From Rhodothermales bacterium (GTDB lineage Bacteria > Bacteroidota > Rhodothermia > Rhodothermales > VXPQ01), in assembly GCA_028283985.1 (NCBI GenBank), contig JANQSQ010000377.1:1-7921 (forward strand): a stretch of 7,921 bases of DNA. Direction: 5' to 3'. Below are positions 1-5,732 of the stretch, piece by piece. The notes under the pieces are model-generated. The model was not told the DNA's origin and made no database searches. It was given only the letters and a program-made list of their open reading frames with translations. The number at the start of each line of letters is the position of its first letter. Within the stretch, counting starts at the first letter, position 1. Position numbers and translations under genes: made by a program.

Positions 1-154
1 CCCGGAGCGGCGCTTCCTCGACCTTGATGCGAATGGTTTGCCCCGCCGCCGGGAACGAAAAAAACAGAGAGAGAAATATGACCGATAGCCAGCGCACGCC
101 CCAAGATACCGATTTGCCCTCGGACACGCCGTTTTCAACAGAATAACGCAGCAT
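1..154 (-). CDS. TonB-dependent outer-membrane receptor with STN domain, N-terminal fragment
   Basis: Reading the minus strand from an ATG at 154 gives 51 codons that stay open to the window edge, so the gene is cut off at its 5' portion. The fragment has a hydrophilic extension (about residues 1-21), a hydrophobic signal-peptide core (WLSVIFLSLFFSFPAAG, about 22-38) and, just after the likely cleavage site, QTIRIKVEEAPLR. That last string resembles the first strand of the secretin/TonB short N-terminal (STN) domain. The gene lies directly downstream of an ECF sigma factor and a FecR gene, where Bacteroidota-type genomes usually place a SusC/FecA-like receptor; the STN domain would contact FecR in the periplasm. 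The start is uncertain: a GTG at 97 would give a more standard signal peptide, and no well-spaced ribosome site is seen for either. It could also be another STN-bearing secreted protein. Confidence 0.6.
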   Translation of the reverse strand, partial: MLRYSVENGVSEGKSVSWGVRWLSVIFLSLFFSFPAAGQTIRIKVEEAPLR

Positions 155-328
155 TTCCCAGACCCGAGCGAAGAGGCAGTGCAAGAGATGCGTGTACCTA
201 TACCCCTCCCGGATAACAGAGTTGCAGGCGCACTCGGCGACGGCGCCACTCCGGAATCGGTGCAAGCCTGTCCGACAGGCGTATGCGACGACGCCTCCTC
301 GCGTAGCGAAGGAAACCCTGATTGCGCG
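155..328. other. Intergenic gap between fecR-like gene and TonB receptor, with a short stem-loop
   Basis: This 174-base gap separates the FecR stop from the receptor start. It contains a perfect 6-base-pair hairpin, GCCTGT-CCG-ACAGGC at 266-280, with no T-run on either side, so it is not a convincing terminator. It could attenuate or process a sigma-fecR-receptor transcript, but that is a guess. I see no credible gene here. Confidence 0.35.
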
Positions 329-1570
329 TCAGCGCAAAGATGCGAGGCGGTATCCGTCGGATTCGGATTTGTCCGGTGCGACGGCGGCGCCTATCGCCAG
401 CGCTACGATGTCCAGCGTTCCGGCAAGCGATTCCTCCTGCGCAAACCGGCCGGTCACCCGCTCGTCGAGCAACGTCTCGTCCGCCGAAATCCCGACCCCG
501 TAGTGCGCGGAAAGCACGGGAAGGATGTCGCGCACCGGCGTGGCGTGGAATACGAACAGGCCAGTCCATGCGAGGTGTTCGTGGACCGGTATTGATACGG
601 GCCGGGAAGGAACGCCAGCGGATGTCATACGGCTCATCTGACCGGGAGCAAGCAGAACTGCCTTGTCCGGAGCCCGCCGACCGCTCAAACGCAAACTTCC
701 CTCGACCAGAACGACTTCCGTGCCCTCCCCGGCGGTGCGTGCGCCGAAGGACGTACCGAGGACCGTCACCTGCGCGTCCGGCGTAACGAGCAGGAATCGC
801 TCGGAGCGCGGGACAATATCAAAAAAGGCGCGTCCCTCGAATTCGACGCGCCGCTGCCCGTCTTCGACCATCGCATCGGTCGCATAGGTCAGACGCGAAT
901 CACCCAGCAGGCGTACGCTGGAGCCGTCTGGCAACTCGACCGTTCGCACTTCGGCGACGGCAGTCCGGACCGTCACCGTATCCGGGGAAACCGGCAACAG
1001 GAAAAATACAAGCGTTGCGATCACGGCTGCGGCAGCTGCGCCGATTCCTGCCTGCAAAACGCGGCGTCTGGAAGAAGGCGCTTGCGCCGGAACGCGCCGA
1101 GAGGGCCTCGCGGGGATGCGATCCCTGCGGACAGGTCGAATAGCGCGGGAAGAAGATACGCGGGGCGAAGCAGACGCTTCCCCAACGGATGCCTCCGTAA
1201 ACCATGCCGTCCAGTGCGCCTCGAAATCCTGCATGTCGTTGCGAATGTCGCTCGCTAAAGCCGCGATCCCGGGACTGTCTGCAAGAATTTGCCGAAATGC
1301 AGGGGCAACCTCTTCGACGCGTATTCTTTCGGAATCGGTCAGCGCAGCCGCTCGCCCGCTCTCGTGCAGCACGAACAAAACAAACTGTTCCGGATCCGCC
1401 GGGGCTTCGCCCATCTCGCGAACCAGCAAAGCGCGTACGGCACACCACTTCCGGAGGAGCGCAACGGCAGCAGGATCGGAAGCCAGAATATCCTGCAATT
1501 CCATGGCCCGCTCCGGGGTCAGGTCGCGATACAGGGCGATCGCATCAATATGTTCAAACGGCGCAGGCAC
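329..1570 (-). CDS. FecR family anti-sigma factor / transmembrane sensor
   Basis: This is a 413-residue inner-membrane regulator of the FecR family. It should hold the ECF sigma factor encoded just upstream and release or activate it when the partner outer-membrane receptor binds its ligand. Residues 1-125 form a helical cytoplasmic part rich in W, L and charged residues. Residues 135-170 are a basic, Arg/Ser/Pro-rich linker. One membrane span follows at about 173-193 (LQAGIGAAAAAVIATLVFF). The periplasmic FecR domain runs about 205-300 and shows the family signature VELPDGSSVRLLGDSRLTY and a VTVLGTSFGAR segment. The C-terminal 75 residues (LAWTGLFVFHATPVRDILPV and on) match the STN-like DUF4974 domain that pairs with TonB receptors. 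The start is a GTG at 1570; the frame has a stop shortly upstream and no ATG between. The cytoplasmic region is longer than in many FecR proteins. It lies 100 bases after the sigma gene, probably in one operon. Confidence 0.9.
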   Translation of the reverse strand: MPAPFEHIDAIALYRDLTPERAMELQDILASDPAAVALLRKWCAVRALLVREMGEAPADPEQFVLFVLHESGRAAALTDSERIRVEEVAPAFRQILADSPGIAALASDIRNDMQDFEAHWTAWFTEASVGEASASPRVSSSRAIRPVRRDRIPARPSRRVPAQAPSSRRRVLQAGIGAAAAAVIATLVFFLLPVSPDTVTVRTAVAEVRTVELPDGSSVRLLGDSRLTYATDAMVEDGQRRVEFEGRAFFDIVPRSERFLLVTPDAQVTVLGTSFGARTAGEGTEVVLVEGSLRLSGRRAPDKAVLLAPGQMSRMTSAGVPSRPVSIPVHEHLAWTGLFVFHATPVRDILPVLSAHYGVGISADETLLDERVTGRFAQEESLAGTLDIVALAIGAAVAPDKSESDGYRLASLR

Positions 1571-1670
1571 GAAAACATCCGGGCATAGAGCGGTGCGTTG
1601 ACATTATGTTAAGCCGCTGTGGAGACCGAAAAAGTAACGCCTCGTCTAAAAGAAAAAGGCATACGGCGAA

Positions 1671-2210
1671 TTATGCGCCGCCGGATTCTCCGAGTGTTTT
1701 GCGCAGCTTGCGGAGCGCTCGTTTCACCTGCATCTTCACGGCGGCTTCCGTCATGTCGAGCGACCGCGCGATTTCCGCATACCGGTAGCCGTATTCGCGC
1801 ATTTCCAGAATCGCGCGGGCCTTCTCGCTCAGGAGATCGAGCGCCCGCTCGGCGTCGATGCGAACATCCGCCCCCGGAACCGCTTCACTCCATCTCGATA
1901 ATGCATCCGGGCCGGCAAGGTATTCCCGGGGACCATAACGCCCCCGGTAGTAGTCCTGGGTTTCGAACACGGCAGCTTTCATGACAAAAGCCTGTAAACG
2001 GGTCGGGTCATGCAGATCCGGCAGACCCCGGTGGAGGCGCAGGAGCGTGTTCTGCACCAGATCGTCCACTTCGGCCCGCTGCCCGATCCGCGATACGAAC
2101 CAGGCGCGAAGCATGGGATCGAGCCGCCTGACGATCGCCTCGAACGCCGCTTCGTCGCCTTCCTGCGCTTGCCGAACGAGTGCGGCGTCTATGAGACGAT
2201 TCCCGGACAA
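1671..2210 (-). CDS. ECF-type RNA polymerase sigma factor (FecI-like)
   Basis: This 179-residue protein is a group IV sigma-70 factor that directs RNA polymerase to a small regulon, presumably including the downstream receptor operon. Sigma region 2 covers about residues 10-90, with the core-binding signature DDLVQNTLLRLHRGL near 49-63 and the helical AFVMKAAVFETQDYYRGR, which corresponds to the promoter-melting part. Region 4 covers about 120-172: LSEKARAILEMREYGYRYAE, followed by the helix-turn-helix IARSLDMTEAAVKMQVKRAL that reads the -35 element. The best start is a TTG at 2210, about nine bases after an AGGA ribosome-site candidate; there is no in-frame ATG upstream near it, and the domain begins almost at once. 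The next gene on the same strand is the FecR anti-sigma factor, so the pair is a cell-surface signalling module. A weak stem before CTTTTTC follows the stop, too poor to call a terminator. Confidence 0.93.
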   Translation of the reverse strand: MSGNRLIDAALVRQAQEGDEAAFEAIVRRLDPMLRAWFVSRIGQRAEVDDLVQNTLLRLHRGLPDLHDPTRLQAFVMKAAVFETQDYYRGRYGPREYLAGPDALSRWSEAVPGADVRIDAERALDLLSEKARAILEMREYGYRYAEIARSLDMTEAAVKMQVKRALRKLRKTLGESGGA

Positions 2211-2348
2211 ATCGAAAAATCCTGAAAGACGAGCGTGGAATGGCGAGGGAGAACAGTTGACAAAAGATAAGAACGAATTCGGGAGCGATCAGGCCGGCTC
2301 CCTCCAACGACTACGAAGCCCTTTGGCAACTTTTGTATATAGTCCCCA

Positions 2349-2379
2349 AAGGTTATATCCAGACGAACGGAGTGTCTAA
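2349..2379 (+). repeat. GGTTATATCC-headed intergenic repeat, copy A (degenerate)
   Basis: This copy has the 12-base head AAGGTTATATCC followed by a diverged stretch ending GTCTAA. It shares about 11 of the next 19 bases with copy B at 4446 and is the weakest of three copies. It lies in the 294-base gap between the divergent sigma gene (minus) and the small membrane-protein gene (plus), about 126 bases past its end from that gene's start. The rest of that gap holds no gene I can support. Confidence 0.5.
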
Positions 2380-2430
2380 TCATACCGCCCCCCTGAAATT
2401 CCTGGTCGACCAACGGGAGCATCCTCCGAT

Positions 2431-2461
2431 CTATCCCGTATATTTCGCATAGCGGCCGGTC
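2431..2461 (+). promoter_or_regulatory. Conserved 31-base block upstream of small membrane gene, copy 1
   Basis: This block starts CTATCCCGTATA and ends ATAGCGGCCGGTC. It matches the block at 4675-4705 at 28 of 31 positions, while the sequence around it is much more diverged. In each case it lies a few dozen bases (about 40) before the small membrane-protein start. That spacing fits a promoter, a leader element or a protein-binding site. The TATATTTC inside it faintly resembles the Bacteroidota -7 element (TAnnTTTG), but no matching -33 element is seen. Confidence 0.45.
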
Positions 2462-2504
2462 GATACCGACACATAAATTCTCAACCCTGTTGCAGCAAGC
2501 GATT

Positions 2505-2765
2505 ATGAGCCTGTCCGAAACCATCACGTCCGCTATCGTAGCAATGGCTTCCCTGTCGCTGCCCGTTATCCTGGGCTTTTTGCTGTACAGCACATTGCAT
2601 ATCCGCAAGGATCTGAACAAGGACATTCAAGACCTCCGCAAGGACCTGAACCGGGACATGCAAAACCTCCGCAAGGACCTGCATCAGGATATCAGCCCAA
2701 TCAACTCCCGGTTAGGCCGGATCGAAGGGCGGCTTTTCGGCGCGGACAGCCCCACTCCGGGGTAA
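2505..2765 (+). CDS. Small single-span membrane protein with hendecad coiled-coil tail, copy 1
   Basis: This 86-residue protein is not one I can assign to a named family. Residues about 8-30 (SAIVAMASLSLPVILGFLLY within this) form one hydrophobic span. The rest is highly charged and built from an 11-residue unit of the type (I/L)RKDLNxDIQD, seen three times (about 34-66), then INSRLGRIEGRLFGADSPTPG. This pattern suggests an amphipathic helix or coiled coil projecting from the membrane. The start is placed at the ATG matching the second copy at 4745; an in-frame TTG at 2490 would add five residues. No strong ribosome site is visible. The gene ends only five bases from the converging hipA stop, and its own stop overlaps a CCCC-GGGG hairpin. 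A structural, scaffold or membrane-active peptide role is possible, but nothing in the sequence decides it. Confidence 0.72.
   Translation: MSLSETITSAIVAMASLSLPVILGFLLYSTLHIRKDLNKDIQDLRKDLNRDMQNLRKDLHQDISPINSRLGRIEGRLFGADSPTPG
2604..2702 (+). repeat. Tandem 33-base coding repeats (three units)
   Basis: Units begin with CGCAAGGA at 2604, 2637 and 2670 and each encodes one 11-residue heptad-plus-tetrad unit beginning RKDL. The first two are close copies; the third diverges after CGCAAGGACCTG. The paralogous gene at 4745 has only two units, so exactly one has been gained or lost. Confidence 0.8.
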
Positions 2766-2770
2766 TTCTC

Positions 2771-3988
2771 CTACTCCCCAAACGCCGAGACATACACGGC
2801 GATATCCGTCGCGCTCATACCCAGTTGCCGTGCAACTTCTCGCCAATTTTTCAGAACTGCTGACACCTCGGAAATGATCGTGTCCGCCTGATCGCTTTTC
2901 AATGCAAAGTACGGCGCGGCCCTACGCGCCTGATCCAAATCGGCTTCCGGACCTTCCTCGGAAATCCAGGTAGTCAGTTCTCGCGCTTTTTCCTCGATCG
3001 GGACCGGATTGAGATCATAAGCTGGCGCCAGGCGCCAGGCGCCGTCCCGGTCGTACAGGAACCCGTGGTTGCGCAAATGATCGTCGAGATTGCCTGCCAA
3101 AATATTGAATACTATCCGCCGCCACAGTTCATGCAGGTCTTCGGTTGGGGCACTGGACCAGATGCGAATAGACTCGGCGATGTCGGTGTATGCAGCTACA
3201 TCGCCGTCATGAAGCCCCAACAGGCTCATCGCCGACAAAAACGGAATGCGGCGGCGGCCGCGTCGATCAAACCTTTTTATGAGTGCAATCGGTCGGCCGG
3301 CGACATCTTCCAGGCGGGCTTCAGCAGCCCTCAATCCGGCTTTGCGGGCCAGCGTCATGGCCAGTACTTCCCCATGCGGGATGCTGCGTACGTCGTCGGG
3401 CTTGGGAAACTTTGCGATGGACAACGAGCCGTCCTTGTCCTCTACCACCGATTTGGGGCGCGCGCCGCCGAGAGGAGATCCCTCGTACAACAATAATCTC
3501 AAGTCTTCCGCTGCCTCGGTATCGCTATGAATAGCGTCGGCAGCGTTCAGAAGTGCGGGCAACCGGATAATGGGCGGCACACGCCAGACCGTTGCGTCAT
3601 GATCAAAAACGTCTTCTCCCTCGCGCCGGTAGCGCAGGGCGCCTGTGCGCGTTCGGTCGTTGAGGGCAAGCAGGTAATCGATTTCGGAGAGAGTGCGCGC
3701 CTGCCCGTATTTGCGAAAAGATCGCTGAACAAGCAACCGCCCCCAGCGGTCGGGTGCGGTATCGCGCAATGCTCCCGGCAACGCCGATTTTTCCGACGAA
3801 GTGTAGAACGGACCGGTATGCAGGGGAAGATTCGCCGGATCGATGGCGAAAGCGTCCGAGCGATCCAGCCACTCGCTTGCATATTCGAATACCGAACTTT
3901 GTCTTCCGCGTTTGGCGAAATAGCGGCACCTCCCTACCAGGCACGTACTCTCTCCACAGTCGATATGCACCTCGATCGTATCGTTCAT
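2771..3988 (-). CDS. hipA: HipA-family serine/threonine kinase toxin
   Basis: This 405-residue protein belongs to the HipA kinases, the toxin half of a type II toxin-antitoxin pair; well-studied E. coli HipA phosphorylates glutamyl-tRNA synthetase and causes dormancy. Residues 1-115 form the N-terminal domain, with the family string GALRDTAPDRWGR near 72-84. The kinase core shows the glycine-rich loop GGARPKS (174-180), the ATP-binding lysine in SIAKFP (K193), E207, IKRFDR (237-242), the catalytic loop GNLDDHLRNHGF with D302 and N307, and the metal-binding APAYD (D325). All key residues are present, so it appears active. Length is slightly below the E. coli 440. It overlaps the hipB stop by four bases (ATGA), the usual translational coupling with antitoxin first. 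The loop sequence GGARPKS differs from E. coli and fits the broader HipA-like group, so the target cannot be named. Confidence 0.93.
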   Translation of the reverse strand: MNDTIEVHIDCGESTCLVGRCRYFAKRGRQSSVFEYASEWLDRSDAFAIDPANLPLHTGPFYTSSEKSALPGALRDTAPDRWGRLLVQRSFRKYGQARTLSEIDYLLALNDRTRTGALRYRREGEDVFDHDATVWRVPPIIRLPALLNAADAIHSDTEAAEDLRLLLYEGSPLGGARPKSVVEDKDGSLSIAKFPKPDDVRSIPHGEVLAMTLARKAGLRAAEARLEDVAGRPIALIKRFDRRGRRRIPFLSAMSLLGLHDGDVAAYTDIAESIRIWSSAPTEDLHELWRRIVFNILAGNLDDHLRNHGFLYDRDGAWRLAPAYDLNPVPIEEKARELTTWISEEGPEADLDQARRAAPYFALKSDQADTIISEVSAVLKNWREVARQLGMSATDIAVYVSAFGE

Positions 3989-4317
3989 GAACGTTCCTTC
4001 CTTCCGGAAGACACGATCCTCCCGGGTAGACGGTCTTCTTCGATATCCAGCCCCAGGATGTCCTCCCGGCGATCGGCCACATCGCCGAGTCTATCGGCAA
4101 GCCCGAGAATGGCGAGCACCGTGGCGTAAATGCCTATGGAGACCGTCGGATTGCCCCGCTCCACTTTGTAGAGCGTCCCCCGACTGATGAAGGCGCGCTC
4201 CGCCATAGAAACCGTAGAGATACGGCGTTTCCTACGGGCCACGGCAATATCCTCGCCAAGTTTGGCGAGACTCCTCAGAGCCGCGCGGGGCAAGGCATGA
4301 TTCGCGTTGGATTTCAT
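3985..4317 (-). CDS. hipB: HipB-family XRE helix-turn-helix antitoxin / repressor
   Basis: This 110-residue protein is the antitoxin of the pair. It carries a Cro/C1-type helix-turn-helix at about residues 14-73: a first helix LRSLAKLGEDIAVARRKRR, then STVSMAERAFISRGTLYKVE, where the second part is the recognition helix, then RGNPTVSIGIYATVLAILGL. The tail (about 74-110) is charged and ends in LPGRIVSSGRKERS; in HipB proteins this part contacts the kinase. It should bind HipA and repress the operon through the AT-rich sites just upstream. The start at 4317 has only a weak GAGA ribosome site; the domain begins soon after, so a later start would cut into it. The gene precedes hipA with a four-base overlap. 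Confidence 0.88.
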   Translation of the reverse strand: MKSNANHALPRAALRSLAKLGEDIAVARRKRRISTVSMAERAFISRGTLYKVERGNPTVSIGIYATVLAILGLADRLGDVADRREDILGLDIEEDRLPGRIVSSGRKERS

Positions 4318-4372
4318 ATATGTCTCATATAATGATCAAATTTTGTTTATATGATTAAATAATAAGACATAT
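4318..4372 (-). promoter_or_regulatory. Putative hipBA promoter/operator with nested inverted repeats
   Basis: This stretch directly before the hipB start is very AT-rich (9 G/C in the 63 bases 4318-4380). It holds two inverted repeats: an outer pair ATATGTCTCAT (4318-4328) and ATAAGACATAT (4362-4372), matching at 10 of 11 positions with arms 44 bases apart; and an inner perfect pair TCATATAA (4325-4332) and TTATATGA (4347-4354). HipB and other XRE antitoxins bind such palindromes to autorepress. Which pair is bound is unknown, and I cannot fix the -10 and -35 boxes. Confidence 0.6.
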
Positions 4373-4445
4373 TATTAAAACAAGCAACCATGAAATGTGG
4401 AATCGAAGCGCATGCCGAGATGCAACCCATATTCGTTTTTGAAGC

Positions 4446-4510
4446 AAGGTTATATCCGGGCGCACACGACGTCTAAAGCACTGGCCCTGTTGAAATCCGC
4501 GATGAACCGG
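4446..4510 (+). repeat. GGTTATATCC-headed intergenic repeat, copy B
   Basis: This copy starts AAGGTTATATCC, continues with CGCACAC, CGTCT, GTTGAAAT and CGAT blocks, and ends CCGG. It matches copy C (5086-5149) at about 50 of 64 aligned positions with one gap. It lies upstream of the second small membrane-protein gene, on the same strand. Confidence 0.7.
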
Positions 4511-4674
4511 GGGATGTATCCCGGCTCGGGAGACAAAACGATGTGCATAACCTTTTGCGCGGTACGGAAAATGCAGCAACCGGCAAAAGGCATGGTTGGC
4601 AGACCCGGACATGCTATGCCTGATTACATGCCGAAAAATGCAAAGATTGCACGCCCTCCAGAACAGGCCCGCCC

Positions 4675-4705
4675 CTATCCCGTATACTTTGTATAGCGGC
4701 CGGTC
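4675..4705 (+). promoter_or_regulatory. Conserved 31-base block upstream of small membrane gene, copy 2
   Basis: This block matches 2431-2461 at 28 of 31 positions and lies 39 bases before the gene start. The three differences are all C/T transitions, and in this copy they give GTATACTTTGTATAG. Conservation outside coding sequence, at a similar distance from both starts, points to a promoter or leader function. Confidence 0.45.
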
Positions 4706-4744
4706 CGATATTGCTAACGTCCAGTCGCATCGCATAAAGCAATT

Positions 4745-4972
4745 ATGAACCTGTCCGAAACTATCACGTCCGCTATCGTGGCAATGGCTTCCCTGTCGTT
4801 GCCCGTTATCCTGGGCTTTTTGCTGTACAGCACATTGCAGATTCGCAAGGACCTGAACCAGGACATTCAGGACCTCCGCAAGGACCTGCATCAGGACATC
4901 AGTGCAATCAATTCCCGGTTAGGCCGGATCGAAGGGCGGCTTTTCGGCGCAGACAGCCCCGCTTCGGGGTAG
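4745..4972 (+). CDS. Small single-span membrane protein with hendecad coiled-coil tail, copy 2
   Basis: This 75-residue paralogue of the protein at 2505-2765 differs at six bases over the first 34 codons, all but two of them silent, so the duplication is recent or under selection for protein sequence. The membrane span is again at about 8-30, followed by two 11-residue units (IRKDLNQDIQD, LRKDLHQDISA) and the shared INSRLGRIEGRLFGADSP end. It has one unit fewer than copy 1. The ATG at 4745 is preceded by AAAGCAATT, with no strong ribosome site. Family and function are not recognised; a short membrane-tethered coiled coil could oligomerise or act as a membrane-active peptide. It lies between hipB (divergent) and the beta-flower/HEPN operon (same strand). 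Confidence 0.72.
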   Translation: MNLSETITSAIVAMASLSLPVILGFLLYSTLQIRKDLNQDIQDLRKDLHQDISAINSRLGRIEGRLFGADSPASG

Positions 4973-5000
4973 GTCTCAAGACGGCGACAGGGCTCTTGAG
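4957..5000 (+). terminator. Tandem hairpins at the end of small membrane gene copy 2
   Basis: A perfect stem CCCCG-CTT-CGGGG (4957-4969) overlaps the end of the gene, and a second stem CTCAAGA/TCTTGAG (4975-4981 with 4994-5000, loop 12) follows. Only a short ACTTTAA lies after it, so this is at best a weak intrinsic terminator. A CCCC/GGGG hairpin also sits at the end of copy 1. Confidence 0.3.
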
Positions 5001-5414
5001 CAGACTTTAAGGATACTCCGATCAAGAACTATCCGGGGTTTACGAACCACTTCTCGTACCGGGATACAGGCATAATTTTTCGAGAAAGGTTATATCCGTC
5101 CGCACACAGCGTCTGAAGTACGGCTCCGTTGAAATACACGATCGGCCGGCGGACGCATCTCCGTTCACGAAGTAAAAATCACAATGACGGACTTCTCAGC
5201 CGCGTTCTTCACAAATGCAGCGCATGTCTTGCGCAAAGCATGGGGCGCTCCCTGGCTTTGCTGTGGCCGATCTCCGTATCGGAAACATACCTTGCCGACC
5301 CGGATTCAAAAACGCCGGGCCGCCAACACCCTTGGCGTCAAGGCATCCGTTTTCGCGCCAGGTCGGTCCGACCTTCCAGCGCTCCAGCATCCCGGGCATA
5401 CGGAGTCGACCACC
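4973..5414. other. Long non-coding leader before the beta-flower/HEPN operon
   Basis: This 442-base stretch holds the hairpins above and repeat copy C (5086-5149). An open frame in phase with the beta-flower gene begins at 5184, but its translation before 5415 is Arg/Pro-rich and shows no domain character. It is therefore treated as leader rather than protein. No copy of the 31-base conserved block was found here. Confidence 0.5.
5086..5149 (+). repeat. GGTTATATCC-headed intergenic repeat, copy C
   Basis: This is the best match to copy B (about 50 of 64 positions). Shared blocks are AAGGTTATATCCG, CGCACAC, CGTCT, GTTGAAAT, CGAT and CCGG. It lies about 265 bases before the beta-flower gene on the same strand. 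Confidence 0.7.
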
Positions 5415-5729
5415 ATGGAGGACGTTCAGTATCTGTTCGATTCGGCAGGCGAGTGGATTGCCTTCCGCAAGGGAAAACACCTGTTCGCCCGCATGGGGGA
5501 CTGGCTTGGATGGTTTCCCTGGGACGATGAAGAGGCTGTGGACCCCAGCGGCGAATATCTGGGCACGGTCTACCTGGGAGATCGACTGTATCGATTCGCG
5601 AACCACAAGTATCGAGGATACCCCGGACGCGCAAAAGATCCTGGTTATCCGGGCTATCCGGGCGCTCCGGACCACGCAGAAGCCTCGGCCCCGCCCGCCG
5701 CCGCATACGATATCGAAATCGAGGTTTGA
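5415..5729 (+). CDS. 4-fold beta-flower domain protein
   Basis: This 104-residue protein is built from short repeated beta-hairpins of the form (F/D)xxGxW(I/L)(A/G)(F/W): FDSAGEWIAF (8-17), MGDWLGWF (27-34), DPSGEYLGTV (43-52), then a closing DRLYRF (56-61). This matches the 4-fold beta-flower domain as I remember it from Pfam, including the PWDD turn (35-38). The tail has RGYPGR and PGYPGYPGAP (67-84), a Gly-Tyr-Pro repeat typical of these proteins, then a disordered Ala/Pro stretch. The molecular role of the family is not known to me; it may bind a ligand or act as a sensor or cap. The start at 5415 is chosen over an upstream in-frame ATG (5184) because GGAG at 5402-5405 is well spaced and the domain begins at once. 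It ends three bases before the HEPN gene, so the two are almost certainly co-expressed. Confidence 0.75.
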   Translation: MEDVQYLFDSAGEWIAFRKGKHLFARMGDWLGWFPWDDEEAVDPSGEYLGTVYLGDRLYRFANHKYRGYPGRAKDPGYPGYPGAPDHAEASAPPAAAYDIEIEV

Positions 5730-5732
5730 TGC

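Larger units (their letters stand above)
4373..4744. other. Non-coding stretch between hipB operator and second small membrane gene
   Basis: No open frame here looks like a protein. It contains repeat copy B (4446-4510) and the conserved block (4675-4705). Compared with the equivalent region before copy 1 (about 2349-2504), the distance between these two elements is about 140 bases longer, suggesting an insertion here or a deletion there. Confidence 0.55.

Noticed and set aside
179..595. Open frame of 138 codons on the plus strand, with others through 1788
   Set aside because: These lie antisense to the FecR gene or its downstream gap, have Arg/Pro/Ser-rich composition, and no domain character; they are by-products of a GC-rich gene.
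1640..1680. Possible terminator after the sigma gene, with CTTTTTC following a weak stem
   Set aside because: The best stem is five pairs and there is no good alignment of stem and T-run; FecR probably relies on read-through from the sigma gene.
2258..2285. Bacteroidota-like promoter TATCTTTTG before the sigma gene
   Set aside because: It is one base off the TAnnTTTG element and lacks a TTG at the -33 position.
4397..4696. 99-codon open frame upstream of the second small membrane gene
   Set aside because: It spans repeat copy B and the conserved block, has no recognisable domain or ribosome site, and the corresponding region before copy 1 does not preserve it.
2349..5149. The three GGTTATATCC repeats as a CRISPR array
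   Set aside because: The copies are hundreds to thousands of bases apart, diverged, and have genes between them, so there is no repeat-spacer periodicity.
5184..5414. N-terminal extension of the beta-flower protein from an upstream ATG
   Set aside because: The extra 77 residues are low-quality Arg/Pro-rich sequence without fold features, and a good GGAG site precedes the ATG at 5415.
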